Source: Clostridia bacterium (GTDB lineage: Bacteria > Bacillota > Clostridia > Lachnospirales > Lachnospiraceae). Taken from it: 64,000 nucleotides of DNA. This document shows positions 35,346-43,760 of the stretch, piece after piece. Under the pieces are notes generated by a model. That model searched no databases and had not been told where the DNA came from. It saw nothing but the letters and a program-made list of their open reading frames with translations. Position 1 is the stretch's first letter, and each line of letters begins with the position of its first letter. Where the stretch lies: positions 62,001 to 126,000 of the forward strand of contig CAJTAK010000008.1 in the NCBI GenBank assembly GCA_910574255.1, given 5' to 3'. A program made the position numbers and the translations under genes.

Positions 35346-35406
35346 TTGACTTTATCCAGATATTATTGTATGATAGTTTTTGACCAAAGGTCATTAACTA
35401 CCATAC
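35346..35406 (+). promoter_or_regulatory. tetR promoter with 39-base dyad operator
   Basis: TTGACT (35346-35351) and TATGAT (35369-35374) are 17 bases apart. A 39-base inverted repeat (35368-35406) overlaps the -10 box: core TGACC-AAA-GGTCA, outer arms GTATG and CATAC, with 15 of 18 positions paired. This is a convincing operator for the TetR protein encoded 19 bases downstream, giving autoregulation together with the MFS gene. Confidence 0.75.
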
Positions 35407-35424
35407 AAAGGAGGTCATTATAAA

Positions 35425-36084
35425 TTGGCACGACCAGTAAAAAAAAGCCCACAACAATGGAAAACAGAAATTTTAGATGCGGCACAAAAATTATTTATGT
35501 CAAAAGGGTATGAGGAAACATCAATCTCTGACATTATGGAAGCCGTAGGTGGGGCAAAGGGTATGTTTTACCACTGCTTTAAAAGTAAAGAAGAAGTCAT
35601 ACACGCATTAGGTAATCAAATGTTTTTTGAAAACAATCCTTTTGAAGCAGTCAAAGAACGTACAGACTTGAACGGTTTACAGAAAATCAGGGAGCTGCTT
35701 ATATTCAATCAATCAGATACAGATCGTAATTACATAAATTTACAAGCAATCTCTATCCTCAAAGACCCGCGCATTTTAGCAACAGCAGTTGAAGAGAACA
35801 GGCGGATATTAACACCTTTATGGTTTGAAATGCTAGAAGAAGGCAGACAGGATGGCTCTATTCAAACGGAATACGCAAAAGAACTTTCTGAACTTCTTCC
35901 ACTTATTAACTTTTGGCTTATGCCATCGGTCTATCCTGCTACTGCCGAAGAAATTCATCATAAGTATCGCTTCATTGTGGAAGTGCTTTCTGTAATGGGA
36001 CTGCCGCTTATGGATGAAAATATGGAGCCTATTGCAGAAAAGTTTATTACAGATATCTCAACAAAAGGAGGAAATAAGCTATGA
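35425..36084 (+). CDS. TetR-family repressor
   Basis: A 219-residue regulator starting at TTG behind AAAGGAGG. The N-terminal HTH is standard (ILDAAQKLFMSKGYEETSISDIMEAVGGAKGMFYHCFKSKEEV); the C-terminal helical domain binds an unknown ligand. Its stop overlaps the start of the MFS gene by four bases, so it most likely represses the pump operon through the upstream dyad. Confidence 0.9.
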   Translation: MARPVKKSPQQWKTEILDAAQKLFMSKGYEETSISDIMEAVGGAKGMFYHCFKSKEEVIHALGNQMFFENNPFEAVKERTDLNGLQKIRELLIFNQSDTDRNYINLQAISILKDPRILATAVEENRRILTPLWFEMLEEGRQDGSIQTEYAKELSELLPLINFWLMPSVYPATAEEIHHKYRFIVEVLSVMGLPLMDENMEPIAEKFITDISTKGGNKL

Positions 36085-37319
36085 CACAAAAATTATTTAC
36101 TAAAAATTTTACTCTTCTTATTTTAGGACAGGCGACTTCTTTATTTGGAAATTTTATACTGAAACTTGCATTGTCTATGTACGTACTGGATGTAACTGGT
36201 TCGGCAACTATATTTGCAGGAATATTGTCTATTGCAACGATTCCAACTATTTTATTGTCGCCATTTGGAGGTATTCTTTCTGATAGGTCAAACAGAAGAA
36301 ATATTATGGTTGTACTGGATACATTGTCAGGTATATCTGTTTTATGCGCAGTGCTTTTGTTATCCGGAAGGAATGATCTTACCGTTATAAGCGTTTTGCT
36401 TGTAATATTATCTGTTTTGGGGGCTTTTGAAACCCCTAACGTGCAGGCGTGTATACCTACAATGTTGACAGGTGATAACATTACAAAAGGGAACGCTGTT
36501 GTAAATCAAGTAGCTTCCCTATCCTATCTTGTTGCACCGATGCTTGGCAGTATATTATATTCTGTGTTTGGCTTAAAACCTGTCATGTATGCAAGCATTG
36601 TTTGTTTCTTTATTACTGCTTTATTCGAGTGTTTTATAAAATTGAGTTATGAACATTTGACTAATAACCAGAATGTTTTTTCTATGATTAATCAGGACAT
36701 TACATCAAGTGTGCGGTTTATTTTTAGGGAACAGCCGGATATTGTAAAAATGCTATTATTAGCTTCCATATCAAGATTTTTTGTAATGGGTATTACCATA
36801 GTCGGTTTGCCTTATATCGTGCGTACTATTCTTGGGCTAAATGCAAAGTTTTATGGTGCTGCGGAAAGTTCATTGGCAATTGCAACAATTCTGGGGAGTA
36901 TAGCAGCCGGACTTCTCACTGGAAAATTGAAAACAGGTAAATTATCGCTGTTGCTTGCATCTCTTGGAGTATTTATTATCCCGGCTGGTATAGCGTTTCT
37001 TTTGCCAATCAATGCAATTGCAGTATATGTAGTCAATGTTATCTCATTTTGCGGTATGCAGATTATAGTAAGCATTTTTTCTATTTTTGCTGTTTCCCTC
37101 ATACAGCAAAAGACACCGAATCATTTAATTGGAAAAGTTATGGCATATACATCTACGATTACCCTATGTATTCAGCCAATAGGACAGATTGTATATGGAT
37201 TTCTGTTTGATGGATTTAGCGGTACGATTTATTACGTTTTAATTCCAACCGGTATGATCGTATGTGCTATTGGATTACTGACAACTGGATTTTTCAGAGA
37301 CATGGAAAAGGAACAATAG
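36081..37319 (+). CDS. MFS efflux transporter
   Basis: A 412-residue major facilitator with 12 predicted membrane helices (start FTLLILGQATSLFGNFILKLALSMYVLDVTGSATIFAG; motif A-like GGILSDRSNRRNIMV). It resembles MFS_3-type drug exporters of the macrolide/multidrug group in Firmicutes. Translationally coupled to TetR. Substrate unknown; export of the product of the neighbouring cluster is possible but the two units are 1 kb apart and separately controlled. Confidence 0.85.
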   Translation: MTQKLFTKNFTLLILGQATSLFGNFILKLALSMYVLDVTGSATIFAGILSIATIPTILLSPFGGILSDRSNRRNIMVVLDTLSGISVLCAVLLLSGRNDLTVISVLLVILSVLGAFETPNVQACIPTMLTGDNITKGNAVVNQVASLSYLVAPMLGSILYSVFGLKPVMYASIVCFFITALFECFIKLSYEHLTNNQNVFSMINQDITSSVRFIFREQPDIVKMLLLASISRFFVMGITIVGLPYIVRTILGLNAKFYGAAESSLAIATILGSIAAGLLTGKLKTGKLSLLLASLGVFIIPAGIAFLLPINAIAVYVVNVISFCGMQIIVSIFSIFAVSLIQQKTPNHLIGKVMAYTSTITLCIQPIGQIVYGFLFDGFSGTIYYVLIPTGMIVCAIGLLTTGFFRDMEKEQ

Positions 37320-37330
37320 GAGGTATCAAT

Positions 37331-37519
37331 ATGAAAATTGAAAAATGGCTACTATGTCCTGTTTGTGGGAGTAAAACAAGATTGAAATTACGTGAAGATA
37401 CTATACTTGAAAATTTTCCTCTATATTGTCCCAAATGTAGGCAAGAAACACTTATCAGAGTTCAACAAATGAATATGTCCGTTATCAAAGAGCCAGACGC
37501 ACAGACGCAGAGCCGGTAA
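37331..37519 (+). CDS. Cysteine-rich KTR-type small protein
   Basis: A 62-residue zinc-ribbon protein with C9-x2-C12 and C33-x2-C36 (LLCPVCGSKTRLKLREDT, LYCPKCRQETL). The KTR in CGSKTR places it in the Cys_rich_KTR group, often encoded after resistance genes in clostridial elements. Third gene of the TetR/MFS operon (AGGAGG eight bases before ATG). Function unknown. Confidence 0.8.
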   Translation: MKIEKWLLCPVCGSKTRLKLREDTILENFPLYCPKCRQETLIRVQQMNMSVIKEPDAQTQSR

Positions 37520-37557
37520 CACGCAGAAATAAGAAAATGCGGTTATCGGTTTTTTTT
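37511..37557 (+). terminator. Terminator of the tetR operon
   Basis: CCGGTAAC (from 37512) pairs with GTTATCGG, followed by eight T. It begins inside the last codons of the KTR gene. Confidence 0.7.
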
Positions 37558-37680
37558 ATAGGAAATAGTAAAATCAGATGGAACAGCGAAGGCATTGAAT
37601 GTCGTTGGGGGAAGCTGGTGCTGGAAATTTCCACAATACATTAAAAAATGGTAAAAGGAATGCGATACATATTGGATAGC

Positions 37681-38238
37681 GTACTGCGTTTCACAATAAA
37701 TGTGGATTGCAGTACGACCTTTTTATCTTAAAAAGAAGAAAACACAAATCATTTTATAAGAAAATGTCGCCTGTAGGACAGGCGGGACGAAATCACCTAA
37801 GAGGATACAGATGACATAGACACCCGATAAAAGCAGCCGGACGGCTGCACTATGCTGGGTGTTTTCTATTGTTCAGAGAAAGGACAGGCCATCCCGCGGA
37901 ACGGCCCTGCAGGGCTTTCCCACGGGAGGCACCGGCAGGCTGCCGGGGAAGCCGGAACGAAATGCTGTCCCCAGGAAAGGGGACACCATGGGCATGGCAC
38001 GAGCAGGGAACTGGCTCCCGATACCCACGGCCAGACATCATATTTTTTCTATACATACCGCAGCTTCTCCCAAGGGGGCCGCGGCATTTTTTTATTCGAC
38101 ATATTTCTATCTTTTTCCAAAACAGACCATAAAAGAATACATTATTTTTACCAAGGGCGTGCCTGCCATTGTGCGGGTGCGCTTTTTTTGCACCCTGAAA
38201 CATGGATATCCCCTGCCATTCAGGGGTCGTGCGCCGCC
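37681..38238 (+). other. GC-rich hairpin-dense region without credible gene
   Basis: Open frames in all phases here are a side effect of high GC; none reads like protein. Visible structures: a GTACTGC/GCAGTAC hairpin with T-run (37681-37724, likely terminator); an ACACCC/GGGTGT stem enclosing GCAGCCG/CGGCTGC (about 37821-37868); CCGGCAGG/CTGCCGG; TGTCCCC/GGGGACA (about 37967-37986); and GGGTGC/GCACCC (38175-38195). The density suggests a structured RNA or leader from a phage or element. The base composition changes sharply at about 37.85 kb. Confidence 0.4.
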
Positions 38239-38282
38239 CCTCCGGTCTTGAAAACTGTTTAACCAAATTTCAAGACTGGAGG
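38239..38282 (+). promoter_or_regulatory. Stem hiding the ribosome site of the 38291 gene
   Basis: CCTCCGGTCTTGAAA (38239-38253) pairs with TTTCAAGACTGGAGG (38268-38282) with one mismatch and a 14-base loop. The GGAGG in the right arm is the Shine-Dalgarno of the ATG at 38291, so the hairpin should block translation unless opened. Confidence 0.6.
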
Positions 38283-38290
38283 AAATCTGA

Positions 38291-39061
38291 ATGAAAATTG
38301 AATACAAGTTTGTGGATGGGACTGTAACGGAAATCGAGGTGGACTTTACTTTTTCCGGCTCTGCGGTCACGCTTTCCCAGAACAATTTCTGCGGCATGGG
38401 CGTGACTTCAAACGGGATGAAGGGGAATTCCTTTGGCACGCCGCAGCTCGGCATCCGGGCGCAGGTGCAGCACCTGAAAGCCTACGCCTCCACGGATGCG
38501 CTGAAGAACGCCTGTATTGACCCGCGTTTCAAGTATGTCACGAGGGGCTGTGCAGAATATGCGGAGTGGCTTGGGCAGAAGGAGAACCCGGCCGGGAAAG
38601 GATGGGCGGCGGGGGCCGGCTATGGTGGGAAAATCCTCTCCATCCTGAAAGGCATCCTCGGCACGGCGGGAGGCGCACCAAAGCCTGCTCCCGCAGAGAC
38701 CGAAGCCTGGTACCGCGTCCGGAAGTCGTGGGCGGACGCCTCCTCGCAGAAAGGGGCGTTCAAGTCGCTGGAGAATGCCAAGAAGTGCGCAGATGAGAAT
38801 TCGGGGCATTCCGTGTTCGATGAATCGGGGAAGGCGTTGTACACCAAAGCGGCGGCACTCCAGCCGTACCTTGTGCGGGTGTCCATCCCCGACCTGAACA
38901 TCAGGCAGGGGCCCGGCACGGATAAGCCAAAAACAGGGAAGGTGACCGGCGTGGGTGTATTTACCATTGTTGAGGAAGCGGACGGGAAAGGCGCCTCCAG
39001 GTGGGGGAAACTAAAATCCAACGCAGGGTGGATTTCGCTTGATTACGCCAGCCGGATATAA
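38291..39061 (+). CDS. Chimeric lysin-like protein with SH3 domain
   Basis: A 256-residue ORF in three parts. Residues 1-20 (MKIEYKFVDGTVTEIEV) look like the N-terminus of element sigma-like proteins, not of a lysin. Residues about 22-115 match the second half of a glucosaminidase domain (NNFCGMGVTSNGMKGNSFGTP, IRAQVQHLKAYAS). Residues about 140-180 are SPOR-like (WYRVRKSWADASSQKGAFKSLENAKKCAD) and about 190-256 form a bacterial SH3 domain (LNIRQGPGTDKPKTGKVTG). A deletion probably joined a sigma gene start to a prophage endolysin that lacks its first half. It is likely not an active enzyme. Confidence 0.65.
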   Translation: MKIEYKFVDGTVTEIEVDFTFSGSAVTLSQNNFCGMGVTSNGMKGNSFGTPQLGIRAQVQHLKAYASTDALKNACIDPRFKYVTRGCAEYAEWLGQKENPAGKGWAAGAGYGGKILSILKGILGTAGGAPKPAPAETEAWYRVRKSWADASSQKGAFKSLENAKKCADENSGHSVFDESGKALYTKAAALQPYLVRVSIPDLNIRQGPGTDKPKTGKVTGVGVFTIVEEADGKGASRWGKLKSNAGWISLDYASRI

Positions 39062-39070
39062 ATACAGACA

Positions 39071-39117
39071 GCAGGGCCCGCGGCATTTTCCTATGTGCCG
39101 CGGGCCCGTTTTTTAGT
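39071..39117 (+). terminator. Perfect GC-rich terminator
   Basis: GGGCCCGCGGCA pairs perfectly with TGCCGCGGGCCC, then G and six T. It ends the lysin-like gene. Confidence 0.9.
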
Positions 39118-39333
39118 GGGTGTAAACTACACAGGAAACGGATGGAAAGTTTGTGCATCTTATGGCGCAGAAATGAGTGGATAATCCCCCGGTTCTGATT
39201 TAACATGGCACTACCCCAAAGGGGCGCTGCCGGAAACGGCGGCAGAAAAATAAAGGAGGCACACGCCTATGAAAAAACAGTTTATGGAAACAGCCCGCCT
39301 GCCACGCAGGGGGCGGCGGAAGGAGGGATGCTG

Positions 39334-39612
39334 ATGTTCACTGCAAGAGAACGCACACTTCTCACTTCCCCGTACTTCCGGCTCATCCGCCAGACGGATG
39401 ACTTCTTTGAGATCCAGTCCAGATGCACCAAACACTGCTGGATTGTCCAGAAACTTTCCTATGATCGGTATCCGGTCCGCATCTACCACAAGCACACGAA
39501 GGGGACGGCCTACTATCATAAGCACGGCCATGCCAACACGGTATCCTCCGCCGTCCGGCAGATCAAGAGCCACGATGTGTGGCAGCTAAACGGGAGGCGC
39601 GCCATGGCGTAA
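39334..39612 (+). CDS. Hypothetical small element protein, 92 residues
   Basis: A basic, His- and Tyr-rich soluble protein (YFRLIRQTDDFFEIQSRCTKHCWIV, IYHKHTKGTAYYHKHG). Similar short proteins of unknown role are found in clostridial phage and conjugative regions. ATG at 39334 is chosen because AAGGAGG is seven bases away; longer starts at 39205 or 39328 have no usable site. Flanked by two strong terminators, so it is a single-gene unit. Confidence 0.55.
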   Translation: MFTARERTLLTSPYFRLIRQTDDFFEIQSRCTKHCWIVQKLSYDRYPVRIYHKHTKGTAYYHKHGHANTVSSAVRQIKSHDVWQLNGRRAMA

Positions 39613-39633
39613 AGGCCGGCGTGAATAGTGACA

Positions 39634-39668
39634 AGCCCACGGCACATAAAATGTCGTGGGCCATTTTT
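39634..39668 (+). terminator. Intrinsic terminator
   Basis: GCCCACGGCA and TGTCGTGGGC pair around a short loop (with one G-T pair) and are followed by six T after CCA. It ends the 39334 gene. Confidence 0.8.
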
Positions 39669-39813
39669 TGATTTCAGGGGGTTCAGTTCCCCTGTTTCCG
39701 TGGTCTGTATGTGAAAGCTATTTTTCCGCACGGCGGGAGGCCGCAGAAAAAATACCAGCGCGGCCGTCCGGTTCCCGCCCCTGCGGTGGCATATGGCAGG
39801 AGGTGTGTTTTTC

Positions 39814-40242
39814 ATGACGGAGGAACAGAAAAGCGAGATTACGGGCCTGCGGGCGGCGGGCGATGGATATACAGTGATAGCAAGGAAGATGGGGCTGCCG
39901 AGGGACACGGTGCGGAGCTTCTGCAGGAGGAACGGGCTGGCAGGGGAAACGGCAGCAGGGAAGGAAGGGGCGGCCGGCTGCCCGGAGGACGGCTTCTGCC
40001 GGGAATGCGGGAAGGTCCTGAGGCAGCCGGAAGGCATGAAAAAAAGGGTGTTCTGCTCCAGGGAGTGCCGGGAGAAATGGTGGCACGGCCATCCGGACCA
40101 GATAAGGCAGAGGGCGGTCTATTCCTTCACCTGCGCCGGGTGCGGGCAGCCGTTCACGGCCTACGGCAACGCCGGGCGGAAATACTGCTCCCATGAGTGC
40201 TATATCAGAACCCGTTTCAAAGGGGGCGGCGGGGATGAGTGA
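39814..40242 (+). CDS. HTH protein with two zinc-finger-like Cys clusters
   Basis: A 142-residue protein. Residues 1-40 are a resolvase-type HTH (GLRAAGDGYTVIARKMGLPRDTV). Two Cys4 clusters follow: C62/C65/C81/C85 and C107/C110/C125/C129. The second cluster resembles C-terminal zinc ribbons of large recombinases. It lies directly before the 72-residue gene and two recombinases and overlaps the next gene (GATGAGTGA), so it is likely an accessory or regulatory part of the recombination module. AGGAGG precedes the ATG at 39814. Confidence 0.65.
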   Translation: MTEEQKSEITGLRAAGDGYTVIARKMGLPRDTVRSFCRRNGLAGETAAGKEGAAGCPEDGFCRECGKVLRQPEGMKKRVFCSRECREKWWHGHPDQIRQRAVYSFTCAGCGQPFTAYGNAGRKYCSHECYIRTRFKGGGGDE

Positions 40243-40411
40243 GAAGGAGTTCCGTGCGGAGCTGCGCTACCGGATGTCGCTTGCCGTGGCACGGGCGATG
40301 CTCGAAGAAGGCGCCATCACCGAGGAGGAATACCGGGAAATTGATACAATACTGCTTAAAAAACACCGGCCAGTTCTGGGTACATTATTAGCGGGAAAAC
40401 CCTTGCAATAA
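40235..40411 (+). CDS. Small SHOCT-like protein before the recombinases
   Basis: A 58-residue protein (LRYRMSLAVARAMLEEGAITEEEYREIDTILLKKH) with the helix-turn-helix pattern of SHOCT-like short domains. Similar proteins precede recombinase pairs in clostridial elements. Its ATG overlaps the end of the zinc-finger gene. Function unknown. Confidence 0.6.
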   Translation: MSEKEFRAELRYRMSLAVARAMLEEGAITEEEYREIDTILLKKHRPVLGTLLAGKPLQ

Positions 40412-40455
40412 CTGCGTTTCAGAGTGATGAATGGTAGCGGAAAGGAGTGGTTTCA

Positions 40456-42009
40456 TTGAAGAAAATCAGCAGAATAGAGTCGGTCTTACCCACGCCGGCA
40501 GGGCGGAAAAAGGTGGCCGCCTATGCCCGTGTTTCAAGGGACACGGAGCGGCTCATGAATTCCGTTTCCGCACAGGTCAGCTACTACAGCGCATTCATCC
40601 AGGGCAACCCGGAATGGGAATATGCAGGAGTGTACGCAGACTGCGGGATATCCGGGACAGGGACGGCCAGGCGCGGCGAATTTTTAAGGATGCTCGCCGA
40701 CTGTGAGGATGGGAAGATTGACATTATCCTGACAAAATCCATCAGCCGCTTCGCAAGGAACACGGTCGATCTTCTGGAGACGGTCAGGCACTTAAAATCC
40801 CTCGGCATCGAGGTGCGGTTCGAAAAGGAACATATCAATTCGCTTTCAGAGGACGGGGAACTTATGCTCTCGCTCCTGGCATCCTTTGCACAGGAGGAGA
40901 GCCGGAGCATTTCGGAAAACGTGAAATGGGGAGTCAGGAAGCGGTTCCAGTCCGGCGAGATCGGGACGGCGAACAAGCACATCCTCGGATACCGGTATGA
41001 TGAGGAGGAGAAAAAATATGTCATCATCCCGGAAGAGGCGGAAGCAGTCCGCTGGATGTTCCAGATGTACATTGACGGGGTTCCCCTGCGGGAGATTACG
41101 GGGAGCATGAACAGGGCGGGGATACGCACCACGCTCGGCAACGGCTTCCAGGAAGCCTCGGTGCGGCAGCTCATTTTCAACGAGGTCTATGCCGGGGACA
41201 TCAGGCGGCAGAAATGCTATATGGCGGACCCGATCACAAAAACGAAAGTGAAGAACTGCGGGGAGCTGCCGCAGTATTACATGGCGGACTGCCATGAAGC
41301 CATCATTGACCGGGAAACTTACGCAAAGGTCCAGGCGGAGATGGAGCGGCGGGCGGGGCTTGTGAATCCCACCTACCCTTTTACGGGGAAAATAAAATGT
41401 GGCATCTGCGGGAACTGCTTTACACGGAAGAAAGGCACCCACAAAGGGAAGACTTACGTGCATTGGATATGCCGCTCCAAAAAGGAAACAGGCATGAGCT
41501 GCACAAGCGTGAATTTCAGCGAAGAAGAATTAAAGAGGATTTCGGTGCAGGCGCTTGGGATGCAGAAATTTGATGGGGCGGAGTTTGAAAAGGCAGTCCT
41601 GGGGATGGCTGTCCTGCCGAATGGGGACATCGAATTCCGGCTTGCCGGTGGGGAGGCGAAAGTCTGGAAGAACCTGCATCTGGACCCGCCAAGGCACATT
41701 GCAACGGTCACGGACTGCTTCCAGGGGAAGGTGAAATGCACCGCCTGCGGGAATACATACCACCGGGTGAACAGTGCGGGAAAATGGGTGTACTGGTACT
41801 GCATCGGCAAGAAAAGGAAAAATGTGGAGTGCCATAACCCGAACTATACCGATTACAAGCTGAGGCAGATTTCCGCGCACATGATGGGGCTGGACGAATT
41901 CAGCGAGGCGGAGTTTGAGGAGCAGATAGAGGAAATCACGGCATTCCCGGACGGGAGCCTGGAATTCCATTTCAAAGAAGGGAGGGCGGAGAAGTGGCAA
42001 AGAGCGTGA
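40456..42009 (+). CDS. Large serine recombinase with a duplicated zinc-ribbon module
   Basis: A 517-residue integrase: resolvase catalytic domain with VAAYARVSRD (nucleophile S27) and SISRFARNTVDLLE, then the recombinase domain, then a zinc ribbon (FTGKIKCGICGNCF) followed by an AEFEKAVLGM / LPNGDIEFRL module. That same set occurs again at the C-terminus (FQGKVKCTACGNTYHR ... AEFEEQIEEITAFPDGSLEFHF). Two ribbons in one recombinase are unusual. It starts at TTG (40456) behind AAAGGAG and overlaps the next recombinase by 16 bases. It probably mobilises the nested element together with its partner. Confidence 0.9.
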   Translation: MKKISRIESVLPTPAGRKKVAAYARVSRDTERLMNSVSAQVSYYSAFIQGNPEWEYAGVYADCGISGTGTARRGEFLRMLADCEDGKIDIILTKSISRFARNTVDLLETVRHLKSLGIEVRFEKEHINSLSEDGELMLSLLASFAQEESRSISENVKWGVRKRFQSGEIGTANKHILGYRYDEEEKKYVIIPEEAEAVRWMFQMYIDGVPLREITGSMNRAGIRTTLGNGFQEASVRQLIFNEVYAGDIRRQKCYMADPITKTKVKNCGELPQYYMADCHEAIIDRETYAKVQAEMERRAGLVNPTYPFTGKIKCGICGNCFTRKKGTHKGKTYVHWICRSKKETGMSCTSVNFSEEELKRISVQALGMQKFDGAEFEKAVLGMAVLPNGDIEFRLAGGEAKVWKNLHLDPPRHIATVTDCFQGKVKCTACGNTYHRVNSAGKWVYWYCIGKKRKNVECHNPNYTDYKLRQISAHMMGLDEFSEAEFEEQIEEITAFPDGSLEFHFKEGRAEKWQRA

Positions 42010-43571
42010 TCACGATACCGGCAACGGTGAACAGGCACACGGCTGCACCGATAGGCAGCTATAAAAAACGCAGGGTGGCCGCCTATGCCCGCGTCTCCAC
42101 CGACCATGAGGAGCAGCAGAGCAGCTACGAGGCGCAGGTGGACTATTACACGAACTACATCAACGGGCGCGAGGACTGGGAGTTTGTGTCCGTGTACGCG
42201 GACGAAGGGATAACCGGCTGCAACACGAAAAAGCGCGACGGATTCAACAAAATGGTGGAGGACGCGCTTTCCGGCGCCATCGACCTCATCATCACCAAGA
42301 GCGTCTCCCGCTTCGCAAGGAACACGGTGGACAGCCTCACGACCATCCGGAAGCTGAAGGAGAACAGGGTGGAGTGCTACTTCGAGAAAGAGAACATCTG
42401 GACGTTCGACGGCAAGGGCGAGCTGCTGCTGACCATCATGTCCTCGCTGGCGCAGGAGGAGAGCAGGAGCATCTCGGAGAACTGCACCTGGGGGCAGAGG
42501 AAGCGGTTCGCGGACGGCAAAGTGACGGTGCCGTTCAAGCGGTTCTTAGGATACGACCGGGGAGAGGACGGGAACCTTGTCATCAATGAGGAACAGGCGG
42601 AGACCGTCCGCAGGATTTACGGCCTTTTCCTGCAGGGGCGCTCGCCCCACGCAATCGCAAAGCTACTGATGGCGGAAGGCATCCCTTCGCCCGGAGGAAA
42701 GGAGGTCTGGTCATCCAGCACGGTCAAGAGCATCCTCACGAATGAAAAGTACAAAGGCGACGCGCTCCTGCAGAAAGTGTACACGGTGGACTTCCTCACC
42801 AAACAGAAGAAGGTGAACGAGGGCGAGGTGCCGCAGTATTATGTGGAGAACAACCACCAGGCAATCATCAGCCCGTCCGTGTTCGAGGAAGCGCAGCACC
42901 AGATGGCGGCCAGGCATTCCGGGAAGAACCGGGCGAGCAGCACGGGCGTATTCTCCGGCCGGATAAAATGTGCGGACTGCGGGGGCTGGTATGGCTCCAA
43001 AGTGTGGCACTCCAACAGCAAGTACCGGAAGACCATCTGGCAGTGCAACCACAAATTTGACGGCGGGGAGAAATGCGGCACGCCGCACCTTGATGAGGAA
43101 ACCATCCAGGCGTTCTTCCTGAAAGCGGCCAATGCCATCTTTGCAGAGAAGGAAGGCGTGCGGGAGGATTACGATTCCATAAAAGACACGCTTTTCGGAA
43201 CCAAAGAGCTGGAGTCGGAGCGCCTGCGGCTGCAGGAGGAGATGAACGTGGTGGCGGAGCTGATAGAGCAGTGCGTGGCCGAGAACGCCCGCGTCGCCCT
43301 TGACCAGACGGAGTATCAGAAAAAGTATGACGGGCTGGCGGAGCGGTTCAACGGGGCAAAGGCTCGGCTGGAGGAAGTAGGCAGCGCCATCACTGAGCGG
43401 CAGGCAAAGCGGGAGAAAATCGGGCGGTTCGTTTCCTGCCTGGAGCAGATGGACGGCCCGCTCACGAAATTTAAAGAGGATGACTGGTACAGTCTTGTGG
43501 AGTACGCCACGGTGTACAGCAGAGAGGACATCCGCTTCACTTTCAAGAACGGGATGGAGATAAAAGCGTAA
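41994..43571 (+). CDS. Large serine recombinase
   Basis: A 525-residue recombinase starting at GTG: VAAYARVSTDHEEQQSSYEAQVDYY with nucleophile S35, DEGITGCNTKKRDGF, SVSRFARNTVDSL, recombinase domain, zinc ribbon (FSGRIKCADCGGWYG ... CNHKFDGGEKCGTPHLDEET) and a long coiled coil (about 395-470) as in integrases that need two-subunit synapsis. It overlaps the preceding recombinase, and both have GC-rich codon use unlike the recombinases at 43.8-48.6 kb. A strong terminator follows. Confidence 0.92.
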   Translation: MAKSVITIPATVNRHTAAPIGSYKKRRVAAYARVSTDHEEQQSSYEAQVDYYTNYINGREDWEFVSVYADEGITGCNTKKRDGFNKMVEDALSGAIDLIITKSVSRFARNTVDSLTTIRKLKENRVECYFEKENIWTFDGKGELLLTIMSSLAQEESRSISENCTWGQRKRFADGKVTVPFKRFLGYDRGEDGNLVINEEQAETVRRIYGLFLQGRSPHAIAKLLMAEGIPSPGGKEVWSSSTVKSILTNEKYKGDALLQKVYTVDFLTKQKKVNEGEVPQYYVENNHQAIISPSVFEEAQHQMAARHSGKNRASSTGVFSGRIKCADCGGWYGSKVWHSNSKYRKTIWQCNHKFDGGEKCGTPHLDEETIQAFFLKAANAIFAEKEGVREDYDSIKDTLFGTKELESERLRLQEEMNVVAELIEQCVAENARVALDQTEYQKKYDGLAERFNGAKARLEEVGSAITERQAKREKIGRFVSCLEQMDGPLTKFKEDDWYSLVEYATVYSREDIRFTFKNGMEIKA

Positions 43572-43575
43572 AAGG

Positions 43576-43606
43576 AGCCTGCGGCTGACGGGATGCCGCA
43601 GGCTTT
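43576..43606 (+). terminator. Terminator of the recombinase pair
   Basis: GCCTGCGGC and GCCGCAGGC pair perfectly and are followed by TTTCT. It ends the 40456-41994 operon. Confidence 0.85.
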
Positions 43607-43760
43607 CTACAATTTTATACAATTTGATTTTCCTACGGGGCAAAATCAAAAAGTATAAGCAAAATCAAAAGGTATAGGGGCAAAATCAAAAAGTGCAGGC
43701 AAAATCAAAAGGTATAGGGCAAAATCAAAAAGTACAAAGGCAAAATCGAATTGTATCAAA
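43607..43760. repeat. Array of six CAAAATCAAAA direct repeats at the right end of the nested element
   Basis: CAAAATCAAAA-type units begin at 43641, 43660, 43681, 43700, 43720 and 43741 (last one diverged), spaced 19-21 bases, about two turns of DNA, with alternating AGTATA/GGTATA tails. The segment 43609-43632 (ATTTTATACAATTTGATTTT region) is an inverted match of 43741-43757, so the array is framed by an inverted pair. It lies a few bases from the inferred crossover site and may be a binding array for recombinase or accessory protein. Confidence 0.65.

Noticed and set aside
37852..38266. Four overlapping open frames of 85-138 codons
   Set aside because: High GC removes stops in all frames; none has a ribosome site or protein-like composition, and the region is full of hairpins.
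43641..43760. Possible CRISPR array
   Set aside because: Units are only about 11 conserved bases every 19-21 bases with no unique spacers and no cas genes in the window.
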